Shown here in pieces: positions 28,353-36,704 of a stretch of DNA of 37,351 nucleotides. Position 1 is the first letter of the stretch; each line of letters starts with the position of its first letter. The stretch comes from Streptomyces altiplanensis (GTDB lineage Bacteria; Actinomycetota; Actinomycetes; Streptomycetales; Streptomycetaceae): assembly GCA_003719395.1 (NCBI GenBank), contig RHMC01000064.1, forward strand, positions 1-37,351, written 5' to 3'. Under the pieces are notes generated by a model that saw only the letters and a program-made list of their open reading frames with translations, was not told where the DNA came from and ran no database searches. The position numbers and the translations under genes were made by a program.

Positions 28353-28383
28353 TTGATACGCCCCCATGGGTCAAACGTAGGAT
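28353..28383 (+). promoter_or_regulatory. Possible promoter of the SpoIIE-phosphatase operon
   Basis: TTGATA (28353-28358) and TAGGAT (28378-28383) are separated by 19 bp, a long but acceptable spacer. A transcript would begin near 28390, leaving about 70 nt of leader before the small ORF at 28461. Confidence 0.4.
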
Positions 28384-28460
28384 CGTCTTCCGCAACACCG
28401 AGCGCACTGGACGCACCGGGCCCGTCGTCAATTGGCGGCCCCCGAGAAGGAATTGACCGT

Positions 28461-28613
28461 ATGTCACCACAGGGGGGTGGAGCCGTGCTCGCGAGCAAGT
28501 CCGCGGGGTTCCGGGACCGCCACCCTGTCGAGGCCGCCCGCAGAGCGGGTATACCGCCCCACAGAGCGATTGCCTCGCACAAGCTCCCCGGACGGACGGA
28601 ACCCCACGCGTGA
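28461..28613 (+). CDS. Small ORF (50 aa) overlapping the SpoIIE-phosphatase start
   Basis: An ATG at 28461 with GAGAAGGAA upstream opens a 50-codon frame rich in Arg, Pro and Ala. Its TGA (28611-28613) overlaps the GTG of the phosphatase gene (28610) as GTGA, a layout that would couple translation. I do not recognise the peptide, and it shows no signal or membrane segment. It may be a real coupled leader ORF, a chance ORF in GC-rich DNA, or the frameshifted N-terminus of the phosphatase. Confidence 0.35.
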   Translation: MSPQGGGAVLASKSAGFRDRHPVEAARRAGIPPHRAIASHKLPGRTEPHA

Positions 28614-30444
28614 CGGAGCACCAGTCCACCTCGCACGAAGGCCGGCAGCCTCTGGTCGCCCGGCCGCACGAGCGCGCCCGGCCACGGCAGGAGGAGGTGT
28701 CCGCGATGGTGCCAAGTCCTGCGGCGGCTCCCACGCCGGCCGCCGACGGATCCCCGGAGTCCGCCGGGGCGACCAGGGGAGAGGGAGACCGGCTGCGGTT
28801 CGTTGGACGCGGCGGATCGCGCGCGGCATCGACCTCGACGAGATCGTGCTCGGTCTGTGCCGGGCGTCCGTGCCGACCTTCACCGACGCGATCCTCGTGT
28901 ACCTGCGCGACCCGCTCCCGGTCGGCGACGAGCGTCCCGCCGTGCCGTTCATGCTGCGCCTGCGCCGTACCGACCGGCTGCGTTTAACCGACGACGGAGC
29001 CGAGGAGTTCGACCTCCAGGTCGAGCCGATGCCCGCGCCGCAGCTGTGCGAAGTGCGCAGCGGCGGGGCCCTCGCCGAGGTGCTCAGGGGCGTACGCCCG
29101 GTGTTCGGCGACTCCGCGTCCGCCCGGGCGGCCCTGCCCGAGCTGCTCGGGGACTCCATGGGACTGCCGGGCGGACGCCGTGCGATCCTCGCGGCGCTGC
29201 GCGGCCGGCGCCGGGTGATCGGCGCCGCCGTGTTCCTGCGCCGCCCGGAGCGGCCCGCCTTCGAGGCGAACGACCTGCTGGTCGCCGCCCAGCTGGCGAC
29301 GCACACGGCGCTCGGCATCGACAAGGCGGTGCTGTACGGGCGCGAGGCGTACATCGCCGACGAGCTCCAGCGCACCATGCTGCCCGACTCGCTCCCGCAG
29401 CCGACCGGCGTCAAGCTGGCCTCGCGCTATCTGCCGGCCGCCGAGACGGACGTCGGCGGCGACTGGTACGACGCGATCCCGCTGCCGGCCGCCGCGTCGC
29501 GCTCGTCGTCGGCGACGTCATGGGGCACTCCATGACGTCCGCCGCGATCATGGGCCAGCTGCGGACGACGGCGCAGACCCTCGCCGGTCTCGACCTGCCG
29601 CCGCAGGAGGTCCTGCACCACCTCGACGAGCAGGCGCAGCGGCTGGGCTCGGACCGCATGGCGACCTGCCTGTACGCCGTGTACGACCCGGTCTCGCACC
29701 GGATCACCATCGCCAACGCGGGGCACCCGCGCCCGTACTGCTGCACCTGGGCGGCCGGGCCGAGGTGCTGCGGGTGCCGCCGGGCGCCCCCATCGGCGTC
29801 GGCGGGGACGACTTCGAGGCCGTCGACCTGGACGCCCCGGCGGGCGCCACGCTGCTGCTGTACACCGACGGCCTGGTCGAGTCGCGGCTGCGGGACGGTG
29901 TGACGGGCATCGAGCAGCTGCGGGAGAGGCTCGCCGCCACCGCGCAGCTGACGGGTCCCGACCACTCCCCGCCGCTGGAAGCGCTGTGCGACGACGTACT
30001 CGACATGCTCGGGCCCGGTGACCGCGACGACGACATCGCGCTGCTCGCCGCCCGTTTCGACGGGATCGCGCCGAGCGATGTGGCGTACTGGTTCCTGGAG
30101 CCGGAGGAGCAGGCGCCCGGCCGGGCCCGCAGGCTGGCGCGGCGCGCGCTGGTCCGCTGGGGTCTGGAGGAGCTGAGCGACTCGGTGGAGCTGCTGGTCA
30201 GCGAGGTGGTGACGAACGCGGTGCGCTACGCCGAGCGACCCGTGACGCTGCGGTTGCTGCGTACGGACGTACTGCGCTGCGAGGTCGGCGACGACTCGCC
30301 GCAGCTGCCGAGCAGCGGCGGGCGCGGGATACGGACGAGGGCGGACGCGGGCTCTTCCTGGTGAACCGGCTGGCGAGGCGGTGGGGCGCGACGCGGCTGT
30401 CGTCCGGCAAGGTCGTCTGGTTCGAGCTGGCCACCCGCCCGTAA
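28610..30444 (+). pseudogene. GAF-SpoIIE (PP2C-like)-HATPase regulatory phosphatase, four frameshifts
   Basis: A partner-switching phosphatase of the RsbU/SpoIIE type. After a low-complexity N-terminus, a GAF-like sensor (ARGIDLDEIVLGLCRASVPT through FEANDLLVAAQLATHTALG) leads to the SpoIIE catalytic domain (DVGGDWYDAIPLP, VALVVGDVMGHSMTSA, TLLLYTDGLVE, DDDIALLAAR with metal-binding aspartates) and an RsbW-like HATPase end (SVELLVSEVVTNAVRYA, RGLFLVNRLARRWGA). These would tune an anti-sigma/anti-anti-sigma pathway. The frame changes near 28808, 29497, 29742 and 30325; each fits one missing base, and the net length agrees with four losses. The final stop is TAA 30442-30444. Four hits in one otherwise well-kept gene point to sequence error or recent decay. 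Confidence 0.78.
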
Positions 30445-32898
30445 CCGCCCGGTGCGTACGGCTGCGGCGGGACCACCCCCGGGGTGTCCGCGGCAGCCGT
30501 GTGCGGCGCGTCCGTCAGGGTGTCCGTCAGGGGCGCGGCGGCCGGGCGTCGTCGCGACCGCCGATGTCCGTGCCGCCCTCGGTGATGCCACCGCCGGTGT
30601 CGCCGCCGGTGTCACCACCCGTGTCGCCGCCACCGGTGTCACCGCCGGTGTCACCACCCGTGTCACCGCCACCGGTGTCACCGCCGTCCGTGGCGCCGCC
30701 GTCGTCCGCACCGCCGTCGGTGCCCCCGGTGTCACCGCCGCCGGTGGCGGGCGGGGTGACCGTCCCGGTCGGGTCCGGGGACTCGCTCGTCGGCGTACGC
30801 CTCTCGGGGGCGTGCTGGACGGCGTGTCGGCCGGCGGCGTGGTCGGGGTCGCCGGGGGCGTGGTCGGCGTACGGGTCGGTTCGGGGGTGTCGGTCGGCGG
30901 GGGCGAGTAGGTGTCGTCCTCGTCGATCTCCAGGTCGAAGTCGGCGTCGGAGCCGCCGCCCAGGGCGCCGCGGGTGTAGTCCGCCCAGATCTTGGCGGGG
31001 AAACCGCCACCGCTGGCGCGGCCGGCGTTGGCCGTACCGGTCAGGGAGACCTGCCCGCCGCCCGGCTTCGTGGACTCGCCGAAGATGGCCACGGCGGTGG
31101 AGAGTTCGGGGGTGTAGCCGACGAACCAGGCGGACCGGTTCTTCTCCGACGTGCCGGTCTTGCCCGCCGCGTTGTAGGCCGGGCTGTAGACCTGGCGCCC
31201 CGTACCGTTCTTCACGACTCCGGTCAGCACCTTGGTCACGCTGTCCGCCGTCGACCGGTCGACGACCTGCTCGGCGGCCGGCTCGGGGAGATCCACCCTG
31301 CCGCCCTCGCGGTCCTTGTGCTCCGCGGACTTCACGATGGTCGGCGTGACCTTCTCGCCGTGGTTGTCGAGCGTCGCGTAGACGCCCGCCATGTCCATCG
31401 TGCTGGCGCCCATCACACCGAGGGACATGGCGGGGCGCTCGTCGAAGCCGCCCTTGTCCTCCATGCCCAGGTCGAGGGCGGTCTCCTTGACGCGCGCGGG
31501 GCCGACGTCCACGGCCATCTGCGCGAAGACGGAGTTGACCGAATTGGCCATGGCCTGCTCGACGGGGACGGGTCCGAAGCTCCTGCCCAGGTCGTTCTGC
31601 GGGGCGAAGGGGGTGGGGCTGCCCTCGACGGGGCGCTTGCTGGTGCCGTCGTAGATCGTGTGGGGCGTGATCGGCTCGCCGTCCTGCGTCTTGGAGTTGC
31701 TCTCCAGGGCGGCGGCGAGGACGACGGGCTTGAAGGTCGAGGCCGGCTGGTAGTCGGAGCGCGTGGCGTTGGAGAGGTAGTGCTTGGTGGCGTCCACGCC
31801 CCCGTACATCGCGACGACCTCGCCGGTCTTCGGGTCCACCGAGGTCGCGCCGGCCTGGAGGGTCGCGTCGACCTTGTTGTTCTTGCGGTCGAGCTGGGAC
31901 TCCAGCTGCTGCTCGACCGCCCGCTCCAGCGACTTCTGGCGCTTCTCGTCGATGTTGAGCGTGATCGTCCAGCCGCCCGCGTCGAACTCGGCCTCGCTGA
32001 CGCCCTGCTTCTTCAGCTCGGCCTTCGCGGCGTCGACCATGTAGCCGGTCTGGCCCTCCATACCGGCGGCGCCCCTGGGGTTCCGCGGTATGTCGAACTT
32101 CATGGCGTCGCGCTTGGCCTGGTCCAGCTCGTTCATCTCGATCATGTTGTCGAGTACGTAGTTCCAGCGCTCCTTGACCAGTTTCCGGCTGGTGGGGCTG
32201 GCCGCCGCCCAGTCGTACTGGCTGGGGGCCTGGAGGAGCGCCGCGAGGTACGCGCCCTGTTCGACGGTCAGCTTCTCGGCGTCGACGCCGTAGTACGCCT
32301 GGGCCGCGGCCTGGATGCCGTACGCGCCGCGTCCGAAGTAGCTGGTGTTGAGATAACCGGCCAGGATGTACGACTTGTCCTTCTTCCGGTCCACCTTGAT
32401 GGAGATCACAAGCTCCCTGAGCTTGCGGGTGACCGTCTGGTCCTGGGTCAGGTAGTAGTTCTTGACGTACTGCTGGGTGATGGTCGAGCCGCCCTGCTTG
32501 CCCTTGCCCGTGACGGTGTTGAGCAGGCCTCGGGCGGTGCCCCTGAAGTCGACGCCGGAGTCCTTGTAGAAGTTCTGGTTCTCGGCGGCGACGAAGGCGG
32601 TCTGGACGTCCTTGGGGATGCGGGAGAGCGGGACTATCTCACGGTTGACCTTGCCGGTCCGGGCCATGATCTCGCCGTTGCTGTACTTGTAGACGTTGCT
32701 CTGGAGCTCGGCCTCGGCATTGGCCGCCGGCACGGGCACCCATATGTACAGCGCCACGAAGACGCCCATCATGAGCAGGCAGAACCCGAAGAAGGTGCCC
32801 AGCAGTTTCCTCCAGGTGAAGAAGCGGCGTATGCCTCCCTCCTTCTTCGCCCGGCGCGCACCGCGCTTCCGGTCCTGTCGCGCTTCTGCTCGGCCCAT
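30226..32898 (-). CDS. Bifunctional class A penicillin-binding protein
   Basis: A peptidoglycan glycosyltransferase/transpeptidase anchored by one helix (TFFGFCLLMMGVFVALYIWV, ~35-54). The glycosyltransferase domain has the catalytic E106 (AAENQNFY) and GGSTITQQYVKN (137-147). The transpeptidase has S387-T-F-K390 (PASTFK), S453-V-N455 and K580-TGTS. The tail is Pro/Thr-rich (TPPATPTTPPADTPSS). A one-base loss near 30803 throws the end out of frame: the other frame encodes a Gly/Asp/Thr-rich tail ending at TGA 30527-30529, the likely true stop. The present frame runs on to 30226 over the phosphatase gene. All catalytic parts lie before the shift. The PBP builds cell wall at the membrane exterior. 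Confidence 0.92.
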   Translation of the reverse strand: MGRAEARQDRKRGARRAKKEGGIRRFFTWRKLLGTFFGFCLLMMGVFVALYIWVPVPAANAEAELQSNVYKYSNGEIMARTGKVNREIVPLSRIPKDVQTAFVAAENQNFYKDSGVDFRGTARGLLNTVTGKGKQGGSTITQQYVKNYYLTQDQTVTRKLRELVISIKVDRKKDKSYILAGYLNTSYFGRGAYGIQAAAQAYYGVDAEKLTVEQGAYLAALLQAPSQYDWAAASPTSRKLVKERWNYVLDNMIEMNELDQAKRDAMKFDIPRNPRGAAGMEGQTGYMVDAAKAELKKQGVSEAEFDAGGWTITLNIDEKRQKSLERAVEQQLESQLDRKNNKVDATLQAGATSVDPKTGEVVAMYGGVDATKHYLSNATRSDYQPASTFKPVVLAAALESNSKTQDGEPITPHTIYDGTSKRPVEGSPTPFAPQNDLGRSFGPVPVEQAMANSVNSVFAQMAVDVGPARVKETALDLGMEDKGGFDERPAMSLGVMGASTMDMAGVYATLDNHGEKVTPTIVKSAEHKDREGGRVDLPEPAAEQVVDRSTADSVTKVLTGVVKNGTGRQVYSPAYNAAGKTGTSEKNRSAWFVGYTPELSTAVAIFGESTKPGGGQVSLTGTANAGRASGGGFPAKIWADYTRGALGGGSDADFDLEIDEDDTYSPPPTDTPEPTRTPTTPPATPTTPPADTPSSTPPRGVRRRASPRTRPGRSPRPPPAAVTPGAPTAVRTTAAPRTAVTPVAVTRVVTPAVTPVAATRVVTPAATPAVASPRAARTSAVATTPGRRAPDGHPDGRAAHGCRGHPGGGPAAAVRTGRLRAGGQLEPDDLAGRQPRRAPPPRQPVHQEEPASALVRIPRPPLLGSCGESSPTSQRSTSVRSNRSVTGRSA
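30602..30679 (-). repeat. Two 39-bp tandem repeats coding a Gly/Asp/Thr tail of the PBP
   Basis: Units at 30602-30640 and 30641-30679 differ at two positions. In the tail frame of the penicillin-binding protein each encodes DTGGGDTGGDTGG, part of a longer acidic, flexible (GGDTGG)-type stretch. Such tandem units can change copy number by slippage. Confidence 0.7.
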
Positions 32899-33083
32899 TG
32901 GTCCGTAACTCCGCTCATCGAGCCCCCGGATGTCAGCTCAGAAAACTAACACCGCCCATGCGGACAAAGGGCTGTCGATCCACTCTTTTCCGTACGTGAC
33001 AATCAGCACCCGTCTCACTGGAACCGACTCATGAGGGGGCTCCAGGGTTGCGAAAACCCCCGTACAGGTTTACGGCCCCTAAA

Positions 33084-33099
33084 AAAGTGATATCACTTT
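33084..33099. promoter_or_regulatory. Perfect 16-bp palindrome upstream of the SPFH operon
   Basis: AAAGTGATATCACTTT is fully self-complementary and lies 48 bp before the SPFH start, in an otherwise GC-rich 248-bp intergenic region (32899-33146). It is well placed to be an operator. The only DNA-binding protein in the operon is the small RHH protein at 34077, so autoregulation is a reasonable guess. Elsewhere in the interval I see a partial hairpin near 33034-33062 and no other clear site. Confidence 0.6.
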
Positions 33100-33146
33100 G
33101 CTAGACCAGCCGGACCACCGCCAGCACACGAAACCGGGGGACGACC

Positions 33147-34080
33147 ATGTCCGTGACCAGCACGCCCGTACCGGCCGACCTGCCCGAGATGCCCGCACCA
33201 CGCGTCCGTGAGAGGGCCGCGCACAGCATCGGCGGCGGCCTCGCCCTGCTGCTGGGCCTGCTGGGGCTGCTCGCCGGGGCGGCCCTCGCCGTCTTCGGCG
33301 CCACCCTCACCCCGGCCGCCCGAAGGCCGCGCTCATCGCCGCCGGCGTCCTGGTCGCCTTCGCCGCGTTCTTGGCGATGTGCGGCCTCAACATGGTCGCG
33401 CCGGGCGAGGCCCGCGTCGTCCAGCTCTTCGGGCGCTACCGCGGCACCATCCGCACCGACGGACTGCGCTGGGTCAACCCGCTGACCACCCGCTCGAAGA
33501 TCTCGACCCGGATCAGGAACCACGAGACCGCGGTCCTCAAGGTCAACGACGCCTACGGCAACCCGATCGAGCTGGCCGCGGTCGTGGTCTGGAAGGTGGA
33601 GGACACCGCGCAGGCCACGTTCGAGGTCGACGACTTCCTGGAGTTCGTCGCCACCCAGACCGAGGCGCCGTACGCCACATCGCCATCGAGTACCCCTACG
33701 ACGCCCACGACGAGGAGGGCCTGTCCCTGCGCGGCAACGCCGAGGAGATCACCGAGAAGCTCGCGGTCGAGCTGCACGCGCGCGTCGAGGCGGCCGGGGT
33801 CCACATCATCGAGTCCCGCTTCACCCACCTCGCGTACGCACCCGAGATCGCGTCGGCGATGCTCCAGCGCCAGCAGGCCGGCGCGGTCGTCGCGGCGCGC
33901 AAGCAGATCGTCGAGGGCGCGGTCGGGATGGTGGAGATGGCCCTCACCCGGATCGCCGAACAGGACATCGTCGAGCTCGACCCCGACCGCAAGGCGGCGA
34001 TGGTCAGCAACCTGATGGTGGTGCTGTGCGGCGACCGGTCCGCCCAGCCCGTCCTCAACACCGGCACTCTTTACCAGTGA
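33147..34080 (+). pseudogene. SPFH/band 7 (slipin-type) membrane protein, two frameshifts
   Basis: A membrane-scaffold protein of the stomatin/prohibitin superfamily. Two N-terminal helices (SIGGGLALLLGLLGLLAGAA and LIAAGVLVAFAAFLAMCGLN) precede the SPFH domain (NMVAPGEARVVQLFGRYRGT, WVNPLTTRSKISTRI, VLKVNDAYGNPIELAAVVVW, VDDFLEFVATQTE, then IEYPYDAHDEEGLSLRGNAEE and the AVELHARVEAAGVHIIESR block). The C-terminal helix region with MLQRQQAGAVVAARKQIVEG promotes oligomers. The frame changes near 33320 and near 33672; each fits one missing base, and the total length agrees. The stop overlaps the next gene as GTGA. The family organises membrane microdomains; the client here is unknown. Confidence 0.8.
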
Positions 34081-34339
34081 CGGACGAGACCCCCCAGCGG
34101 AAGCAGCCGCAGCGGCAGCGCAAGCAGGTGCTGCTGCGGCTGGATCCCGTCGTGTACGACGCCCTGGCCCGCTGGGCGTCCGACGAGCTGCGCAGCGCCA
34201 ACGCGCAGATCGAGTTCCTGCTGCGGCGGGCCCTGTCGGAGAACGGCAGGCTCCCCGGCGGGGCGGCGCCGATCCGCCGCCGGGGGCGGCCTCCGAAGGC
34301 GCGGACGCGGACGCGGACACGGAGCCCCCGGCCCCGTAG
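34077..34339 (+). CDS. Small ribbon-helix-helix-like DNA-binding protein coupled to the SPFH gene
   Basis: GTG 34077 overlaps the SPFH stop (GTGA). The first ~60 residues read KQVLLRLDPVVYDALARWAS followed by DELRSANAQIEFLLRRALSE: a strand and two helices in the Arc/MetJ (RHH) pattern, with no toxin partner nearby. A basic RRRGRPPK segment follows. The frame then continues as low-complexity Arg/Thr codons to 34685 inside oxyR, whereas one base restored near 34300 gives a short acidic tail ending DTEPPAP at TAG 34337-34339, just before a strong terminator. I use that end. It is probably a repressor of its own operon through the 33084-33099 palindrome; that is inference. Confidence 0.6.
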
Positions 34340-34344
34340 GAGCC

Positions 34345-34390
34345 CCGGCCCGGCAAGGGCCGCTCCCCTGCCCGCCCCTTGCCGGGCCGG
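34345..34390. terminator. Strong bidirectional hairpin between the SPFH/RHH operon and oxyR
   Basis: CCGGCCCGGCAAGGG (34345-34359) pairs perfectly over 15 bp with CCCTTGCCGGGCCGG (34376-34390), with a 16-nt loop. It separates convergent transcription units, 5 bp after the inferred stop of the RHH gene and 24 bp from the oxyR stop. Confidence 0.8.
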
Positions 34391-34413
34391 AGCGCCGTCC
34401 CGGACCCCGCGCC

Positions 34414-35388
34414 TCATCCCGCGCCGGCCACCACCCGCACCGGCAGCCGCCGCATCGCCTCCCGCAGCGCCTGCGCGAACGTCTCGAACTCGCTCTGGCG
34501 CGCCGCACCCGTCCGCATCGCCAGCGCGACACGGCGCGACGGCGCCGGGTCGGCGAAGTGCCCCGTCACCAGCTGATCGTTGCGGTCCGTCTCCACCTTC
34601 ACCGCCGTGCGCGGCAGCAGCGTCACCCCGAGCCCGCCCGCGACCAGCTGCACCAGCGTGGAGAGGCCGGCGGCGGTCGTCGTGACCGGCGCGCCCTGGG
34701 TACGGCCCGCCTCCCGGCAGATGTCGAGCGCCTGGTCGCGCAGGCAGTGCCCCTCGTCGAGCAGCAGCAGAGGCAGCTCCCTGAGCGCCTCGCGCGGTAT
34801 GTCACCGCGCCCGCCCAGCCCGTGGCCCCGCGGCGTGACCAGCACGAAGTCCTCGTCGAACAGCGGCAGTTCGGCCACCCCCGGCACCCCGAGCGGCACC
34901 GCGAGCAGCAGCAGGTCGAGCCGTCCCGCCGCCAGCCCCTCCAGCAGCGAGGACGTCTGCTCCTCGTGCACCTGGAGGTCCAGTTCCGGATACCGCTCGT
35001 GCACGAGCGTGAGCACCGTCGGCAGCAGGTACGGCGCCACCGTCGGGATCACCCCGAGCCTGAGCACCCCGGTGAAGGGCGCCCGTACCGCCTCCGCCTC
35101 CTCCATCAGCTCGCCCACCGCGTCGAGCACGGCCCTGGCCCGCACCGCGAGCCGCTCCCCCGCCGGAGACAGCAGCACCTTGCGCGTCGTACGCTCGACA
35201 AGCTGCACGCCGAGGGTCTCCTCCAGCGCCGAGACCGCTCCGGACAGCGCCGGCTGGCTCATGCCGATCGCGGCGGCGGCGTCCCTGAAGTGCAGATACT
35301 CGGCGACGGCGGCGAACGCGCGCAGCTGCGCGAGGCTGGGCTGCTTGCCCTTGACGCCGTTACCGCCGCTTCCGGTACTACTGGCCAC
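34414..35388 (-). CDS. oxyR: Peroxide-sensing LysR-family regulator OxyR
   Basis: A 324-residue LysR regulator. The winged helix-turn-helix is at ~18-75 (LAQLRAFAAVAEYLHFRDAA, then SQPALSGAVSALE). The two redox cysteines of OxyR are present: C215 and C224 within DEGHCLRDQALDIC, closely like the C199/C208 pair of the E. coli protein. Hydrogen peroxide oxidises them to a disulfide and converts the regulator to an activator. GTG 35388 has GGAGGT 8 nt upstream. It is divergent from ahpC across 132 bp, where its site must lie. In S. coelicolor OxyR is known to activate ahpCD and its own gene. Confidence 0.95.
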   Translation of the reverse strand: MASSTGSGGNGVKGKQPSLAQLRAFAAVAEYLHFRDAAAAIGMSQPALSGAVSALEETLGVQLVERTTRKVLLSPAGERLAVRARAVLDAVGELMEEAEAVRAPFTGVLRLGVIPTVAPYLLPTVLTLVHERYPELDLQVHEEQTSSLLEGLAAGRLDLLLLAVPLGVPGVAELPLFDEDFVLVTPRGHGLGGRGDIPREALRELPLLLLDEGHCLRDQALDICREAGRTQGAPVTTTAAGLSTLVQLVAGGLGVTLLPRTAVKVETDRNDQLVTGHFADPAPSRRVALAMRTGAARQSEFETFAQALREAMRRLPVRVVAGAG

Positions 35389-35476
35389 TGATAACCACCT
35401 CCGATCGGATCAAGCAAGTCTAGCTATTTCCGTGATCAATGCTTCCTGTGTCACTGTGGGGATCCGTCCAACCCCC
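35389..35476. promoter_or_regulatory. oxyR-ahpC divergent promoter region with likely OxyR site
   Basis: This part of the intergenic region is A/T-richer than its surroundings, centred on CAAGTCTAGCTATTTCC (35414-35430), with LysR-like T-N11-A half-sites and two TTGATC copies on the minus strand flanking it. By position it should hold the OxyR binding site and both promoters. Exact -10/-35 elements are not clear to me. Confidence 0.5.
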
Positions 35477-35502
35477 AGGAAACTCCCGTAACGGGATTTC
35501 CT
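35477..35502 (+). promoter_or_regulatory. Stem-loop in the ahpC 5' leader
   Basis: AGGAAA (35477-35482) pairs with TTTCCT (35497-35502) and TCCCG (35484-35488) with CGGGA (35492-35496), giving an 11-bp stem with one bulged C and a TAA loop. It ends 8 nt before the AAGGAG ribosome site of ahpC, so it could protect the mRNA or modulate initiation. No long U-run follows, so it is not a classical terminator. Confidence 0.5.
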
Positions 35503-35520
35503 TCTCTGCAAGGAGCGCGT

Positions 35521-36075
35521 GTGCTCACTGTTGGTGACCAGTTCCCCACGTACGACCTCACTGCCTGTGTCTCCCTGGAGGCCGGCAAGGAGTTCGAGCA
35601 GATCAACCACAAGTCCTACGAGGGCAAGTGGCGCGTCGTCTTCGCGTGGCCCAAGGACTTCACCTTCGTCTGCCCGACCGAGATCGCCGCTTTCGGCAAG
35701 CTGAACGACGAGTTCGCCGACCGCGACGCGCAGATCCTCGGCTTCTCCGGTGACTCCGAGTTCGTGCACCACGCCTGGCGCAAGGACCACCCGGACCTGA
35801 CCGACCTGCCGTTCCCGATGCTGGCCGACTCGAAGCACGAGCTCATGCGTGACCTCGGCATCGAGGGCGAGGACGGTTTCGCGCAGCGCGCCGTCTTCAT
35901 CGTCGACCCGAACAACGAGATCCAGTTCACGATGGTGACCGCCGGTTCCGTGGGCCGTAACCCCAAGGAGGTCCTCCGGGTCCTCGACGCGCTCCAGACC
36001 GACGAGCTGTGCCCGTGCAACTGGACCAAGGGCGAGAACACCCTCGACCCCGTCGCCCTGCTGTCGGGTGAGTGA
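35521..36075 (+). CDS. ahpC: Alkyl hydroperoxide reductase (peroxiredoxin)
   Basis: A 184-residue typical two-cysteine peroxiredoxin that reduces H2O2 and organic peroxides. The peroxidatic C51 is in FTFVCPTEI and the resolving cysteine in DELCPCNW (C164/C166). GTG 35521 has AAGGAG 6 nt upstream. It is the first gene of ahpC-ahpD. AhpD starts 5 bp after its stop, so the two are surely co-transcribed, and the AhpD CxxC supplies electrons in place of AhpF. Expression should be switched on by oxidised OxyR, encoded divergently. The whole gene is clean in one frame. Confidence 0.96.
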   Translation: MLTVGDQFPTYDLTACVSLEAGKEFEQINHKSYEGKWRVVFAWPKDFTFVCPTEIAAFGKLNDEFADRDAQILGFSGDSEFVHHAWRKDHPDLTDLPFPMLADSKHELMRDLGIEGEDGFAQRAVFIVDPNNEIQFTMVTAGSVGRNPKEVLRVLDALQTDELCPCNWTKGENTLDPVALLSGE

Positions 36076-36080
36076 CTGAC

Positions 36081-36614
36081 ATGGCACTCGACGAACTGAA
36101 GTCCGCCGTACCGGACTACGCCAAGGACCTGCGCCTGAACCTCGGCTCGGTCATCGGCAACAGCGACCTCCCGCAGCAGCAGCTGTGGGGCACGGTCCTG
36201 GCCTGCGCGATCGCCTCGCGCTCGCCCAGGGTGCTGCGTGAGCTGGAGCCGGAGGCGAAGGCCAACCTCAAGCCCGAGGCGTACCAGGCCGCCAAGTCGG
36301 CCGCCGCGGTCATGGCGATGAACAACGTCTTCTACCGCACGCGCCACCTGCTCTCCGACCCGGAGTACGGGACGCTGCGCGCCGGTCTGCGGATGAACGT
36401 CATCGGCAACCCGGGCGTGGAGAAGGTCGACTTCGAGCTGTGGTCGCTCGCGGTCTCCGCGATCAACGGCTGCGGCCAGTGTCTGGACTCGCACGAGCAG
36501 GTCCTGCGCAAGGCCGGTGTCGAGCGCGACACCATCCAGGAGGCGTTCAAGATCGCCGCGGTGATCCAGGCCGTCGGCGTGACCCTCGACTCCGAGGCCG
36601 TCCTGGCCGAGTAG
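36081..36614 (+). CDS. ahpD: Alkyl hydroperoxide reductase partner AhpD
   Basis: A 177-residue thioredoxin-like (but helical) disulfide reductase that recycles AhpC. The catalytic site is C131-G-Q-C134 with H138 (INGCGQCLDSHEQ), and E119 of the proton relay lies in VDFELW. In mycobacteria AhpD takes electrons from the lipoyl group of dihydrolipoamide succinyltransferase via Lpd; the same is likely here. ATG 36081 is 5 bp beyond the ahpC stop. A very strong hairpin terminator follows at 36626. Confidence 0.95.
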   Translation: MALDELKSAVPDYAKDLRLNLGSVIGNSDLPQQQLWGTVLACAIASRSPRVLRELEPEAKANLKPEAYQAAKSAAAVMAMNNVFYRTRHLLSDPEYGTLRAGLRMNVIGNPGVEKVDFELWSLAVSAINGCGQCLDSHEQVLRKAGVERDTIQEAFKIAAVIQAVGVTLDSEAVLAE

Positions 36615-36625
36615 CCGGCAGTACG

Positions 36626-36673
36626 CGCGTGAGGGGCCCCCGCGGACATCGCGTCCGCGGGGCCCCTCACGCG
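36626..36673. terminator. Long hairpin terminator after ahpD
   Basis: CGCGTGAGGGGCCCC-CGCGGAC (36626-36647) pairs with GTCCGCG-GGGCCCCTCACGCG-type sequence (36653-36673), about 21 bp with one bulged base and a 5-nt loop. It lies between ahpD and the convergent gene at 36705. Confidence 0.8.
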
Positions 36674-36704
36674 TGTGCGTCAGCCCTTGAGCCACTCGTG
36701 CGCG

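Noticed and set aside
31318..32949. Open frame of 543 codons opposite the PBP gene
   Set aside because: It is antisense to a gene with complete glycosyltransferase and transpeptidase motifs; the product has no recognisable fold.
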